DNA of 64,000 bases from Hysterangium stoloniferum. Its lineage: Eukaryota > Basidiomycota > Agaricomycetes > Hysterangiales > Hysterangiaceae. The notes under the pieces were generated by a model. That model had not been told where the DNA came from. It saw nothing but the letters and a program-made list of their open reading frames with translations, and did no database searches. Of the stretch, positions 1-11,763 are shown one piece after another. Made by a program: the position numbers and the translations under genes. Location: the NCBI GenBank assembly GCA_015178975.1, contig WHVD01000009.1, forward strand, positions 1,054,001-1,118,000. The letters run 5' to 3'. Positions within the stretch are counted from its first letter, which is position 1, and each line of letters opens with the position of its first letter.

Positions 1-1298
1 ATATCTGGCATTTACCTACTGGTTTCTTACCATTATGAGCTGAAACCAGTATATCCCATAAGCTCCTCTCCTTTAAAATAATTTCCATGCCTTTGGGCTG
101 GTTTGGATATTCAGGATGATCCACTGGGAAGCACATTGATTGGACTTGGCCTCAGAGGTGTGGGTGGGGGCTATTGAAGGGAATAATGGTATCATGCATT
201 TGCTTCTGCTTGCCTCCTGGACTAATGTTCATGTTCTTTGCAATTAGTGCATCACTGCTGATTGTTGGTGTGCTGATGATTGGTCAAATCAGAATATACC
301 AGTGGCACCATAACATTGTGGATATTTACAGTATTGCATCACTGACTTGTAAAATGAGAATTAGCTGAATGAATAACACCTAAACCAAGGATATCTCAGT
401 TAAGCAATTGCTCCATGTTCCAATATTGGTCATGATTTTTGCTGGGATAGATTACTTTCATGTATTTGTTACAGTAAGCCTTTCATACTCTGGGAGTTGC
501 TGCTGAGCTGCAATCTGGTCTAGATTGAGTGCAAAATGACCAGTTGCTTCAATAATGAAGTGAGAGACATGGAGGAGCCTGACATGGCCCTTTTTCCATA
601 ACACTTGCTGATCCTCAGTGAGTCATCTGGTGATTTGCTGGTGATTTGCATGGAAGCCACTCTCATCGTGATCAATTACATGATGAACCTTCTCTCCAGG
701 CTTGAGTTTTGGAAGTATGGGCTCCCCAGTCTTGTCATCATACATATGAAATCAATAAGCTGCAAAGGCTCCTTTAGTAAAAACACCCAACTATGGAAGT
801 ATTGTGGTCTTACTGTTCCAGGTCATACAATGTACTCAAAAATATGTTCTGATATGCAATAATAACCCATGACCATCCATATAGATACCCATGCAATGTT
901 TTTGAGAATGAAATTTACATCTTTTCAACCATTATTCTGAGGTTGTTAATGATATTTGCTGGTATATGCCAAACATGGGTAACAGTGTTTCATTCACATG
1001 TTGTCGGAATTGAAATGAAGTTATGTTCTTGTCCAAATTAGGCTGTTAATATGAAATAAACAAATAAGATAATTTAGCTGACTGTTCCCACATCTAGGGT
1101 TGCAACATGGGTCCTGATAGCTTGAAATATTTCCTCATCATTTAGCAATGAATGATGCAAAGCTCACTTTTTCTTTAGTAAACATCCAAAATGAAGTTCT
1201 CACCTTGGCAGTTGATTGCAGGTTTACACTCTGCTATGTTGAAAACCTGTTGTCAAATAGGCTCACTGGGTCTGGGTCACACAGGTTGATAGGACCAT
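1..1298. other. No supported gene
   Basis: AT-rich sequence with only short, uncharacteristic open frames on both strands. I see no recognisable protein motif, RNA gene or terminal repeat. Given the surroundings it is probably old transposon debris. Confidence 0.5.
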
Positions 1299-1303
1299 GG
1301 TGT

Positions 1304-1510
1304 TGTTAGATTTTCAGGTAAAGCGAGCAGCCAGAGTCATATAGTGACTGGGGGCACTAATTCTCACATTAATTAGTGCTTTTGTTATTAGTATATAAAT
1401 CCCGTAGTTACGCATGTGACCCCCCATGCATTTATAACCAACAATATCACTCAGACAGTATTGCGCTCATCCTCTATAGGTCTGGTCATACTTTCGCTGA
1501 AAGGTTAACA
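1304..1510. mobile_element. Short solo LTR with TSD GGTGT
   Basis: A 207-bp block starts TGTTAGATTTT and ends GGTTAACA, so it has TG...CA ends with a TGTTA/TAACA inverted terminus. It is bracketed by the perfect 5-bp direct repeat GGTGT at 1299-1303 and 1511-1515. A TATATAAA box lies inside, near 1391. With no internal region present this fits a solo LTR left by LTR-LTR recombination. The family is not identified. Confidence 0.6.
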
Positions 1511-2037
1511 GGTGTACTGCTCAACAAACTAACAAACAGGATACATGGCTGGGCAGCAGGAAAGACAGGATGATTACATAAGTAACTAAAGGTCCACTGG
1601 GGTGCCAAGCTTACATATGTGAAGGCTTGCAACTATGTATATCAGGCTATCTCTCTCCCTTTTGGTGGAGATTTTCATGCAAAATGTTGTAATCTGAAAG
1701 CACAGCAATATCCAACATTGTCTGCAGTGTGGTACTGTTTGATCCATTCCTGGTGTTACAACTGGAAGATCTGCTGGATTCCAGCTACTACCATATATGC
1801 ACCCGCACCCTATATGCACCAGTTATCAGTTAACCAGAATACCCACTGGAACCTGGACATTGAACCTGTCAATGCCTGACTCTTTGTGTCTCATGCATCA
1901 GGCGCTGGACCCCACCAGGACCCGTGCATGTCAAAGCCTGTCTATGTCCAACCCCATTCCATGCACCAGTCACCAGGTCTGCCTGGATAACCCAACACTC
2001 TCTAACTGAGCCCTGTTCCCATTATGGTCCAATGACC

Positions 2038-3461
2038 TGTTCGATGACAGCGTAAGGAAAACGGACAAGGTTTATGTACGATGACTAAGCTACTGTAAAG
2101 TACGAAATAGCCGAGCGTAAAACGCATCAATGGCTTGCAATACAATGTAATCTAACATGCCCACTTTGCAAGTCATTGAAGTGTGCAGTAAGACCATACA
2201 CACGAAAAACGAGAAATAAACCAGTTTTAACACAAAATATTGCGCCCACTCGACGCAAAACCCATCCGAAAATTGACACGAAAAAACCCGCTGTGCCCAC
2301 TAGACGCAGAATCCACTCGAAATTTTTGAGAAACCCGCTGCACCCACTAGACGCAATATTCATCTGGTACATTTGGCGTCGAACCGAACCTCAGAGCATC
2401 CTCGCTCTTAGAACACGTTCCCCCAACCTCCCAGATTACAAACAAATGCCGGACCTTGGAGCTCTACCCGCAACTCCTAGTCCACGCGATAATTTCAAGT
2501 GCGTAAAATATAAGCACTCCCTGCACTATCAGTGGGGATCTCCTGGTTTTCGGTAGGTAATCCACTTGAAGATGAAACAACCGGCCTCGGCGTGGGACAA
2601 AAACGCGCAATGTGACCTTCGCCGTTGCATCTATAGCAATTCTTCGGCTGTCGCATATTTGGTGAGTCAACTTTCATTTTCATGGCAATTTGACTCTCAT
2701 TTTCTTTCTGCCCTTTTAGATGGCTTTCTTCTTCTACCAGCGCCGTGGAAATTTCTTTGACTGTAAGTGATCCCACATGCTGCATAAGAGCAGTTGCTAC
2801 CGCACCAAATTCCGGAGCCAAACAATAGATGAGGACATCCAGCACATCCTCATCACGTAACTCGACTCCAATCGCTCGAAGCTGCGAAGCCAGAGTCAAA
2901 ATGCCATGGACATATTCCATCACTGGATTTTTGACATCGTGCTGGTACATATAGAGCTGGCGTTTCAATGAAATCCGATTGGCCCGATTATTTGCCTGAT
3001 AGATTTTTGCAAGCGCTTGCCATGCCTCTGGTCCAGTGGTGCAATCCCGAATATACGATTGTTGGCTTGACGCGATTGTCAATCCAATTGCCGTGTAACC
3101 ATCCTCCGAATGCTTTGCCCAATCCAAATACTCCTTGCTATTCTCATCCTTAGGTGCCTTTGTTCCACCATTAACAACACTCCATGATCCAGCACGCCGC
3201 AAAACCATTGACAGTGAAAACTTCCATTTGTGGTAGTTATCACCCGAGAGTTTTGGGATACTCGCAAGTAAGGCGTTGATATTAGACATAAGATGATGAG
3301 ATAGTATTAGTGTGACTTTTAAAGCAATGGGGCGGGGCCCATAACCTGTTCGATGACAGCGTAAGGAAAACGGACAAGGTTTATGTACAATGACTAAGCT
3401 ACTGTATGAAATAGCCGAGCGTAAAACGCATCAATGGCTTGCAATACAATGTAATCTAACA
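2038..3461 (-). mobile_element. Gag-only Copia element (TR-GAG type), complete with LTRs and TSD
   Basis: Two nearly identical short LTRs, 2038-2157 (120 bp) and 3347-3461 (115 bp), have TG...CA ends and differ mainly by one 5-bp indel. The duplication TGACC flanks the element (2033-2037 and 3462-3466). The only gene is gag, on the minus strand, so the 5' LTR is the right-hand one. Directly inside it the plus strand reads GGGCCCATAACC (3335-3346), which is the anticodon-arm sequence of eukaryotic initiator tRNA-Met; the RNA would carry its complement. That is Copia-style half-tRNA priming. There is no protease, integrase or RT, so mobility would need enzymes supplied in trans. Confidence 0.85.
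2495..3289 (-). CDS. gag: Copia-type Gag polyprotein (UBN2-like) with zinc knuckle
   Basis: This uninterrupted 264-residue frame is the capsid/nucleocapsid protein of the gag-only element around it. The N-terminal part has the Copia Gag pattern: a L-x-G-x-N-Y-x-x-W start motif near residue 15, then helices with W-x-A and a L-x-x-L-x-x-L-R-x-x-G stretch near residues 115-140. A perfect CCHC zinc knuckle (C-x2-C-x4-H-x4-C, CYRCNGEGHIARFC) lies near residue 218. Gag packages the element RNA into virus-like particles in the cytoplasm. Nothing follows it that resembles pol. The frame is intact although its surroundings are heavily mutated, which suggests a recent insertion. The start is the first ATG inside the 5' LTR side. 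Confidence 0.85.
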   Translation of the reverse strand: MSNINALLASIPKLSGDNYHKWKFSLSMVLRRAGSWSVVNGGTKAPKDENSKEYLDWAKHSEDGYTAIGLTIASSQQSYIRDCTTGPEAWQALAKIYQANNRANRISLKRQLYMYQHDVKNPVMEYVHGILTLASQLRAIGVELRDEDVLDVLIYCLAPEFGAVATALMQHVGSLTVKEISTALVEEESHLKGQKENESQIAMKMKVDSPNMRQPKNCYRCNGEGHIARFCPTPRPVVSSSSGLPTENQEIPTDSAGSAYILRT

Positions 3462-3695
3462 TGACCTGTCATGTTTTGGACTCCACCTCCATTCTGTTCC
3501 ATTCCTAACACCTAATTTGGTGTTTACTTACATATCTCATTTCATGATTACTTGTTTGGATCTCATTATTACTGGATTTGGTATAACATACATTCCACAG
3601 TCTATATAGTCTGGCAGATGTTGTATATACAATCCAGTCAGAAAATCAGCTTAGATCTTTCCAGCAATCTCAGTATAATTTCCACTCTATTCCTC

Positions 3696-4153
3696 TCTTT
3701 GTGTGAAGAGTGGTATAAGTTCTGACCGTTCTATATATGAAGAAATGAGTAGAATGGGAGGAAGGATGATTTGAGAAGGATGATTTGAGAAGGATGATTT
3801 GAGAAGGATGATTCGGGAAGGATGATTCAAGTGGAGGCCTCGACTGTTACAGTTCGAGGCCTGAAGTGTTAGATAGTTCAGATACTGCTACTTATGTAGT
3901 AGCTGACACATTACCCTGATCACCGCTCGTAGTAGACCTAGTTTATGTCTTACGAGTGGTGGTTCTTGGGTAAAAGTGTGTCTGAATTCTAATTGGTGCC
4001 AAGTGCACCCACAAGTATACACAATGCTTCAAACTAATGAAATGATGGAATATTCGAAGAATATAAAAGATAGATAAATATGAATAGAATGTGTAAAATA
4101 TAAATAAAATAAAAGGAGTGTTTTACCACAATGAAACTGTGGTAAAAGCATAC
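3696..4153. mobile_element. Unclassified 458-bp insertion in the solo LTR
   Basis: Alignment of the surrounding solo LTR with the element A LTR breaks at about 3695 and resumes at about 4154. The sequence TCCTC is present at both edges (3691-3695 and 4154-4158), which would fit a 5-bp target duplication. The block contains a 14-bp tandem repeat and a long hairpin. Its ends do not match a superfamily I recognise. Confidence 0.4.
3761..3830. repeat. 14-bp tandem repeat, five units
   Basis: GAAGGATGATTTGA is repeated five times in a row; the last two units carry T-to-C or G changes (ATTCGG, ATTCAA). It lies inside the 458-bp insertion. Confidence 0.9.
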
Positions 4154-4158
4154 TCCTC
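4113..4158. repeat. Hairpin-forming inverted repeat
   Basis: TTTTACCACA (4121-4130) and TGTGGTAAAA (4138-4147) form a perfect 10-bp stem around a 7-base loop. The outer AGGAGT/ACTCCT pair extends the stem with a small internal bulge. Confidence 0.85.
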
Positions 4159-4460
4159 ACACTTTGAAACACACCACTGTTTATCTCATCAGAGCCTGTG
4201 GGCTCTGACCTATCTATCACTTGACCTCCGACCCATCACCACCTGACCCCTCATCCTTGTCAGATCCCATAGGCTCCCTGACTGATCTTTTGACCTATCA
4301 ACTACACCCGGATTCCCCAGGTTTCCTGTCTGCCCGTTTAAAATTGGATGCCATGATCTTGTGAGGGTGCAGCCTATAAGCTGAAGCCAAGTCCTACTGG
4401 AATACCTGCAGGTTTCTCTGGAAACCCTCTGCTAAGCCCTGCATGCATCTTAACACCTGG

Positions 4461-6277
4461 ATAGTTCAATCTTCCAACATTATTCCCATCTCCAGAACTT
4501 TACTAGTTCCCAGACATTCTGAACTTCAATTCTTGTTCTGTATTTGGTAACTTGTCTGTTGACAAGTATTCATTCACTTCCTTATTATGTTCCTGATTCA
4601 AAATCCCTATCCTAACCTGTCTTATTGTGATCTTACATAGTTTGTAGTACAATTACAAGAAAGTCTATATTAGTTCTGCAAACTTGTACTTACAACTCAG
4701 ATCTGAAATCAACTTAGTTAACTTATTCCTCTTCTCCTTCTGTACACTCAATATTTGGAACTCTTCAGAACTCTGAATATCTGTAAAATCTTCCATGTAA
4801 ATCAACCTTCTGAAATTAAGGACACTCCAAGCATTTGTGTAGGGGCACAGCACATATGTAAGCTGAAGCCAAGTCCTGACACTACCTGGGAGTGTCCAAA
4901 TTCTCCAGTTACTTTCCAATAGTTTCTGAAATAAGCCTCCAGAATGAAACTTAACAGTTGTGGAACATCCCCTGCAGAATCTGGCCCAAAATGCTGAAAG
5001 ATGTGTCTTCCAAGTCACAGAAAAGTGTTTGTGTAATATTTTCATCCTCAGGGGAGGGATGATTGTTAGCTGCCTGAGTTGTTTCAGTTTCAATAATACT
5101 GGGATCTTGAAGGGGTGTTGGGGAGTCCATTCCTGAGTGGGAAAAAGTGAGCTTCTGAATCACTTCGAGTTTCAGGTACAGAGATTTTAAGTCTTGAAAA
5201 ACCTTCTTCTAATACTTATCAGCATTTCATTCAACTGTAATGGTTAACATGAATATGCCATCCACAACAAAGAATTGAATAACCTACCTGTTCTTGGCCA
5301 AATGGGGGGTTCAAAACCATCATCCTCAAGGCCAAAACTCTTCTCTACATCCATTTCTCTCATTTTGGATGATAGGGCAGGCAAAATATTTTCCCTGGAC
5401 ATATCAGGACAGGAGATAGAGCCTTTGACCAAAATATCTAACTGCCAACCTCAATATAATAATGAGTTTTGTGATTATTGGATAAATTTACTTTATACCT
5501 TTGAAAAGAAATTCTGAATATCAGATGCATTGTTTCTGGCATACTTATCTTTTTGCCATTGAGTTGTGTGACTTGTTTTATTGTATGACCCTTGGAGTTT
5601 CTTTATTGGGGGCCCATCATTGTCTGCCCTCTTTCTCTTGACATGTTTAGAGTTCTTAATTACCCTGTTATTACCCATTGACAAGTTACTATAATATATA
5701 AACTATACCTTCCAATTCATTAACCTCAGTCTCTAATTCAAAATGGTCTGTTCTCTGACCAACTTCCTTCATGGAAACATCTCGTAAAATGTATGGTCTG
5801 ATGTATCCTCTGTATCCCTCACCACTTTGCTGCCAGCAGTAGAGCTGCTCTCACTGGGGTTATATTCACTACCAGACTTGTGGATTTCAAGTGAGATTCC
5901 ATGGGCTTGTTTTTCCCATTGTAAAGCAGCCCTCTTCTTTGAGAGATGACACTAAATGAGGAAATTGTTGACACAAGGGCATACATTGGTACATAGTGAA
6001 CATGAACAAAAAGTGTTAGCATTACTAAGCTACTGTACCACCATGAAATATGCCGGGACTCACAAGTGTCATCATGTTGAGATTACTACTGAATGGCCAA
6101 AATTTCAACAGAAATTGCACAGGAAATTACATAAAATATATTTTTCAGTAACCTCACACTATTGTTTAAATAAATTGTATTAACTAAATATCTGAAAATG
6201 TTGAATAACACCATTAAAATATACATGGCCCAAATAGATTGATCCAAGACCACCCAACTTCAGGCATAGGAACCCAG
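4461..6277. other. No intact gene; one decayed LTR scrap
   Basis: Only short shadow frames are present. At about 4795-4880 a scrap of the family B/C LTR is recognisable in reverse orientation. It includes AAGGACAC followed by the AAGCTGAAGCCAAGTCC core found in the other Gypsy LTRs of this window. The rest shows nothing I can name. Confidence 0.5.
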
Positions 6278-6279
6278 TA

Positions 6280-6836
6280 CAGTGCTTAAAAAACCCTTCT
6301 CATATTTTATACTTCAGATGTATATTCCATGTAACTCAAAGAATAAAAATGCAAAAATATCAAAACTATTTGTGAATATGCTCTATCATATCTAGATTGT
6401 GGAAGTACAATACCATTACATAATCTCCAAATATGGAAATACTACAAATATTTATATACAAAAGACTCATGAGAAGGGTTTTTTTGCTGACCACTCTGAC
6501 CCACAAAACTACTTATATTCAGTACTTGGTATAGCCGCCCTTTGTGCAACCCTCCTAGGCATACTCCCAATCAAATTCTGACACACCTCTGCATCAATCT
6601 TGTTCCACTCCTCCTCCACCCTCTCCCACAACTCCAGTATCCCTTTTGGTTCAACCTCATACTCCTCTTGATATGATCCCACAAGTGTTCAATGGGGTTG
6701 AGGTCTGGAGATTGTGCTGGCCATGGGAGGACATTGAAATTATTATTTTGAAACCAAGTCTGGGCCTTCTTGCAGGTATGTTTGGGGTCATTGTCTTGCT
6801 GGAAGATGACATCACCCACAGATTTTCCATAATACA
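6280..6836 (-). pseudogene. Tc1/mariner transposon relic A, transposase 3' end
   Basis: The block begins after a TA with CAGTGCTTAAAAAACCC, a Tc1-like terminus, and its subterminal region carries the inverted pair AAAACCCTTCTCAT / ATGAGAAGGGTTTT (about 6292 and 6470). On the minus strand about 6571-6836 encodes the C-terminal catalytic part of a Tc1 transposase. It shows the second catalytic Asp (FQQDNDPKHT) and the D-x34-E block DLNPIEHLWD. The N-terminal half is missing: homology stops where the second Tc1 element begins at 6839, and does not resume clearly beyond 8428. It is a dead fragment. Confidence 0.75.
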
Positions 6837-6838
6837 TA

Positions 6839-8426
6839 CAGTGAGGGACAAAACCCTTCCAATGATTTCTAGTTGTGCAAAGATTCTTGAATAACTCAAG
6901 AACCACTGTAGCTACAGACCTAATATTTGGGGAGTGGTTAGGTCTATATGTTGTCTATTTACCCTTAAAGTATTATTACATAAGCATCAGTACTTCCCGC
7001 ACTATAAATAAAATACTAATTAAACTGCATTGGAAGGGTTTTGTCCCTGTTACATGATCAACATATAACCATATTGTTTATATGCAAATAAATGCAAATA
7101 AAAATCATCTGACCTGTCAAAATTATATATATATACATCTGTTTACTTTCCAATCCAAAAACATCCCCATAGCTCAACATTCTACACCATGAAGGCTCTT
7201 ACTCCTCCTCAGCTTAGCCATATTCTCACGTTTCTCAATAAGGGCAAGTCTGCTCCTCAGATCTCTGAAATCACTGGCCAGGATATGTGCACTATATCCA
7301 GAATTCATTCTACCCATTGCTCATCACTTGCCAACTCATCTGGTGGCTGTTTATGCAAGCTTTCCTCCTCAGATATTCATTATTCTATTCAACAAATCAC
7401 TTCTCAAAAGGCTTGAAATGCCACTGAGGTCACCAAACCATTCAAGATATGACTGGAAAGTCTATTTCAGTTAGAACTGTTCATAGGGCATTCAAGAAGG
7501 CTGAAATGAGGGCTATGGTGAAGAGAAAAAGGCCTTTACTCAATAAGAGGTATAGGAAGGCAAGGATGGACTTTACTCTGGCACACAAGGACTGGACTGT
7601 GGATGATTGGAAGAGGGTTGTTTGGTCAGATGAGACAAAAATCAATTGTTTGGGGTCATATGGGAGCAATTACATGCCAGGAGAGGGGCTCAGTGGTAGG
7701 CTGGTCAAAGGCATGGTCAGGTTTGGGGGAGGAAATCTGATGTTGTGGAGCTGTATATTGTGGGAAGGCCCAGGATATTCCACCAAGATTAATAGGAGAA
7801 TGGATGCTGACCTTTATGGCAGCATTTTGGAAGATGAACTTCAAGCAACTGTGGAGTATTATAGCAAGAACACAGAAGATGTGGTCTTTCAGCAGGACAA
7901 TGATACCAAACACAACAGCACAAAGGCCATTGATTGGTTCAAAGACAATGGATTTATGGTCATGGTATGGCCACCTCAGTCTGCTGACCTTAATCCAATT
8001 GAACACCTCTGGTATCACCTCAAAAGGAGGTTGGGAGAGTATGAAGTGGCACCCAAGAGTATTCATGAGAGAGGGTTCAGACAGAGTGGGAGAATATCCC
8101 TGCCCCTACTTGTCAAAACTTGATAGAGAGTATTCCTAGAAGGGTTGAGGCTGTTTTGAAGGCCGAGAGAGGCTATACCAAGTACTAGATTGTTTGATTT
8201 GTGTTCTTTTTATACCAGGGACAAAACCCTTCCAATGTGATTTTATTAGTGTTTTGTTTATAGTGTGGGAAATACTAATGCTTATGTCATAATATTTTAA
8301 GGGCATATAGATAACATATAGACCTAACCAACCCCCAAATTTCAGGTCTGTATCTACAGTGGTTCTTGAGTTATTCAAGGATCTTTGCACAACTAAAAAT
8401 CATTGGAAGGGTTTTGTCCCTCACTG
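6839..8426 (+). mobile_element. Tc1/mariner transposon B with about 210-bp TIRs and TA target duplication
   Basis: The element runs from CAGTGAGGGACAAAACCC at 6839 to its inverted copy ending at 8426, with TA on both sides (6837-6838, 8427-8428). The terminal inverted repeats are long (about 6839-7051 and 8215-8426). Each TIR contains AGGGACAAAACCCTTCC twice, once at the outer end and once inverted at the inner end. The central region holds one decayed transposase. It landed beside or inside the older Tc1 relic on its left. Confidence 0.85.
7189..8187 (+). pseudogene. Tc1-family DDE transposase, decayed
   Basis: Cut-and-paste transposase of element B. From 7189 an N-terminal helix-turn-helix is readable, ending at an in-frame TGA near 7414. 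The frame then has to shift near 7440 to reach the main part (7449-8123). The catalytic triad region is recognisable: first Asp in WSDETKI, second in FQQDNDTKH, and the D34E block in ADLNPIEHLW. Near 8060-8110 further frame changes precede the usual tail, which ends KAERGYTKY at a TAG at about 8185. The normal family length is about 340 residues. With one nonsense and at least two frameshifts it cannot be active. Confidence 0.85.
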
Positions 8427-8507
8427 TATCACCAACACACCACTGATGGTGCCTAGTAATAAATGCATTAAAATATATAAACTAAAGTACTATAATAGTA
8501 TCACCTC

Positions 8508-8902
8508 TGTCAGGGCTCATATATTTTATTTTATTTTATTTTGTTTGTCACATGTCACCTGTCACAGAGTGTGCATGTGATGTCAGGTGATGTCATGCAA
8601 ATGCGAAAAGACTGTTCAATGATAATCATGTGTCATACATGTGTCAAATGTAAAACTTAACTTTATTTTAATTTTCTTCTAAGGTTTAAACCTTCAATAA
8701 TAACTTATTTAGTTTTCCCTTTAGTATAAATACCCTAAGACGTACATACATAGTTAGACCCCAGTTTCAATCTCTTAGGATTTCCACTAAATACAAGTGT
8801 GATATTCTTAAGTCATAAGAACTTCTATTCTCCTACTCCTTATCTTGACCTCTCTCTTGTTTCTTTTTGTGTTTTGGTAGCCTTGTTAGTGTTGCCCTAA
8901 CA
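8508..8902. mobile_element. Solo LTR with TSD ACCTC
   Basis: This 395-bp block starts TGTCAGGGC and ends GCCCTAACA, which are inverted termini differing at one base. The direct repeat ACCTC flanks it (8503-8507, 8903-8907). A TATAAATA box near 8726 and a pyrimidine-rich downstream part fit an LTR promoter. No internal retroelement sequence is attached. Confidence 0.8.
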
Positions 8903-8907
8903 ACCTC

Positions 8908-9716
8908 AGTCTGTTATATGATATGTATATGAGAGTCAAGATTGTCATGCATCCACATACAATGTAGTCAATAGTCATTTAAGTTACATTTTTAGGTACA
9001 TGAAAACATTAGTATGTTATATGATATACAAGACTGAGTTATATTGTTAGGTCTTACTTTCTAACAGAAAATGCATTTGGCATCTGCTACATTGTGGCTG
9101 TGAAACTATTTTTTTTCTTAAAAATTTGAAACATGTATGTAAGCATACAGAAATTTGCACCAATCCACTCCTTTTATCAAGCACCATCAATTGGTCAAGG
9201 TCCAAATGCGATTAGAGCTTTGTGGAATGAGGTAAAGAGGAAGTGCCAATGGATGAGAAGTCATGATGTGCACCACACAAGTTTTTGGTGTAACCTAGAA
9301 CCCATGTCATTTAGAAGTTATTTTAGACTTTAATGAGTTTATTTGAGCATTAATATTAAAACTAATTGATGTGCCAATTAAAGTGGTGCACAACAAGGTA
9401 TATTTTACCAGGAAACTGTACATTAGATGTAACAGTTCTCATGTTTTGATGATCAAATGTCAAACCAAATTTTATTTTGGTAATTTCCAATACAAAATTG
9501 ATGAAGTATCAACTTAGTTTGAAAAAAGAAACATGTCCCGGCACTTGGGCGGCAGCGTGACACCTGCACGGCACTTTCCTATAGCCCCAATACAAACCCT
9601 GATTTATGTCCAAACACTGGACAAATAAATGCTAAAATTAGCTCAGACGCCTGGCCTTAAGTGCATTGCCTTAAGAAGTTTGAAGAAGGGCGGTAGGAAC
9701 GCCTCTCTTTCTCAAG
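8908..9716. other. Intergenic, upstream of the P450 gene
   Basis: No coding signal or repeat boundary that I can support. The last 150 bases before the P450 start are less AT-rich than the repeat zone and probably contain its promoter. Confidence 0.4.
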
Positions 9717-11763
9717 ATGCTTGTGGTAGTTACATACTCAGCAGTCGTTTGGCTTGCCTTTCGTCTTTACAAATTTTTAAGAATCAGGAAGGTAGTATAT
9801 CCCATCTTATCGAGTTTCTTGCCTTCATCTAAACGTGTCTAGACGTACAGTCTCCCTGGGTACCGGCCTCTGTTCTCTCCTGTCGCGCTACCCGGTGCAG
9901 CCATTCCGCGAACATCTTGGAACCTTGGACATTACTGGCAGTGGGAGGATAGGTTCACCTGTATGTACACACAAATGTTTCTACTTCAAAATGGCTCCCT
10001 AACGTTCCACAGCCTACTTCAATTACACGCACGACGTTATCTCAATCGTCCCCGCTTTAATAGGGGTGCCTTATTACTACACTAGTTCATTGGAAGTTCT
10101 TCGACAAGTACTTGGAAATGAAGCAAAACTTCGTATGTTCAAGCCCAAGGAAATGACACTTTCAAGGTGTGTATTTCAACCCTCCACGGTGTCACCTTTG
10201 CTGATATACTTCATTTCAGGTTGCTTGGCGATAGCATCGCGTCTGTCAGTGGAGATGCTTGGAGGCGCCATAGACGAATTGTTGCTCCAGCATTTAATCC
10301 TCGCACATACTCAAATGTCCGTCACCAGTCATCAGAGATATATCGGGAAATGGTCCAGGCGGAAAAATGGGAAGGCGAAACCTCGGTATCCCTCCAATCA
10401 GTGAATACGTTGATGCTAAAGGTAACTGTTTCATCCGGAACATGAAAGGAAACTGACGGTCCTGCTAGGTCTCACTTATGATAGTTGCTCGATGTGGCTT
10501 TGGCCTTCCGATAAGGTGGTCGAATAGAGAAGTCGAACAAGTCATGTCCATCGCCGACGCCATTAGTATCGCTGCCGAGAGCCTCCTCCTACGAGTTATG
10601 TTACCTAGCTGGGCCTTTAAGCTACCCATATCAAAGTACAAAAGAATCTCTTCTCTGTATGTGATGTAGCTGAACCCTCCATAGACTTCGCGAGATTGAT
10701 GTGGCCTGGAAGAACACGGAAGCATACATGATAAACTCCATCCGTGCATGTAGAGAGAGCGCCTTAGAAGGCCAGCAATCCAGTGGAGACCTCCTTCAAC
10801 GACTAGCAGCCTCATACGAAAGGGATGATAAGCTCAGCCTTAATGAAAGCGAAGTGGTACGTTATTTTCTCGTAGTCATTCTGTGACCTGATACATGGCC
10901 AGATGGCAAATATGTTCACGATCATGTTCGCGGGGCATGGTATGGTATTTTGATGTACGAATTCTTCACAAAATACCTAAAATAACCCAGAAACTACCGC
11001 CGGTGCCATTACGGCGACATTGATACTTTTGGCCATTCATCAAAATGAGCAGGAGGAAGCCTACAGAGAAATATTAAAATTCGATTTATCACCACAATCC
11101 AAGGTTTTCATTTAGCAAAGATCTTGATCTCTATATAATACTTCTCTCTGATTATTGTTATACTATCAGGCGTTGGAAGACCCAGCCGATTTATCCTACC
11201 TACAGGCCTGCTTTCGCGAAGCCCTGCGGCTCTACCGTAGGTCTTTATCTGTCACTACAGTCTAATATATTTATATGTATGTAGCCGCCGCTTATATGCT
11301 GCCACGGCAGATGGAAGAAGATGTCGTCGTAAGAGTCCGACATCCGGTTGAGAAGACAATCACCCTTGTCAAAGGAACCAGGATCATGATGGACCTTATT
11401 GCTATCCGTACGTCTCACGAACTTGTACTGGTTCGCTTCTCATTTGATTTAGATCGAAACCCTCATTATTTTGAACGTCCCCATGATTTCGTGCCAACTC
11501 GATGGGAAGGTGTATCAGAGCCAGATGTAAGCATGTTTGGTGCAGGACCTCGTGCGTGTGTTGGTAGACGATTTGCTCATACCGAAGCTGTGTGCTTCTT
11601 GATGAGCGTTCTCAGGGATTGGAAGATTGATATCATACTTTCGGAGGGAGAGACGCGCATGGATTATGCGAAGAGAGCCATGGGTCGTATTGATCTCATA
11701 GGCACTGCACTCTCTATAAGCCCGGCACCACTCAAGTTAACAAAGCGCACTTTATGTGTATGA
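9717..11763 (+). CDS. Cytochrome P450 monooxygenase, 11 exons
   Basis: Heme-thiolate monooxygenase, probably anchored in the ER by its N-terminal hydrophobic segment (residues 1-20). Exons by reading frame and GT-AG borders: 9717-9791, 9843-9960, 10013-10166, 10220-10421, 10469-10635, 10685-10856, 10903-10939, 10991-11103, 11170-11236, 11285-11407, 11453-11763. They sum to 1539 bases, 512 residues plus TGA, with every junction in phase. Motifs in order: WRRHRR in helix C, the I-helix oxygen-binding motif AGHETTAG, K-helix ExxR in FREALRLY, the FERPHDFVPTRW segment, and the heme loop FGAGPRACVGRRFA with the axial Cys. All key residues are present, so it looks functional. The substrate cannot be told. 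A dead copy of its 3' end lies at 14.9 kb. Confidence 0.92.

Larger units (their letters stand above)
1754..4455 (-). mobile_element. Decayed solo LTR of Gypsy family A, interrupted by later insertions
   Basis: The reverse complement of the element A LTR (32975-33812) can be followed along this stretch: TGTTACAACTGG at 1754, the segment up to 2037, then 3467-3695 and 4154-4455, ending CTTAACA. The outer flanks carry the perfect duplication CCTGG (1749-1753 and 4456-4460), so this was one insertion that became a solo LTR. It is interrupted by the gag-only Copia element (2038-3461) and by an unclassified block (3696-4153). Compared with element A most differences are C-to-T or G-to-A changes, as expected of a methylated old copy. 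Confidence 0.8.

Noticed and set aside
8359-8580. Plus frame over the right Tc1 end
   Set aside because: It translates terminal inverted repeat sequence.
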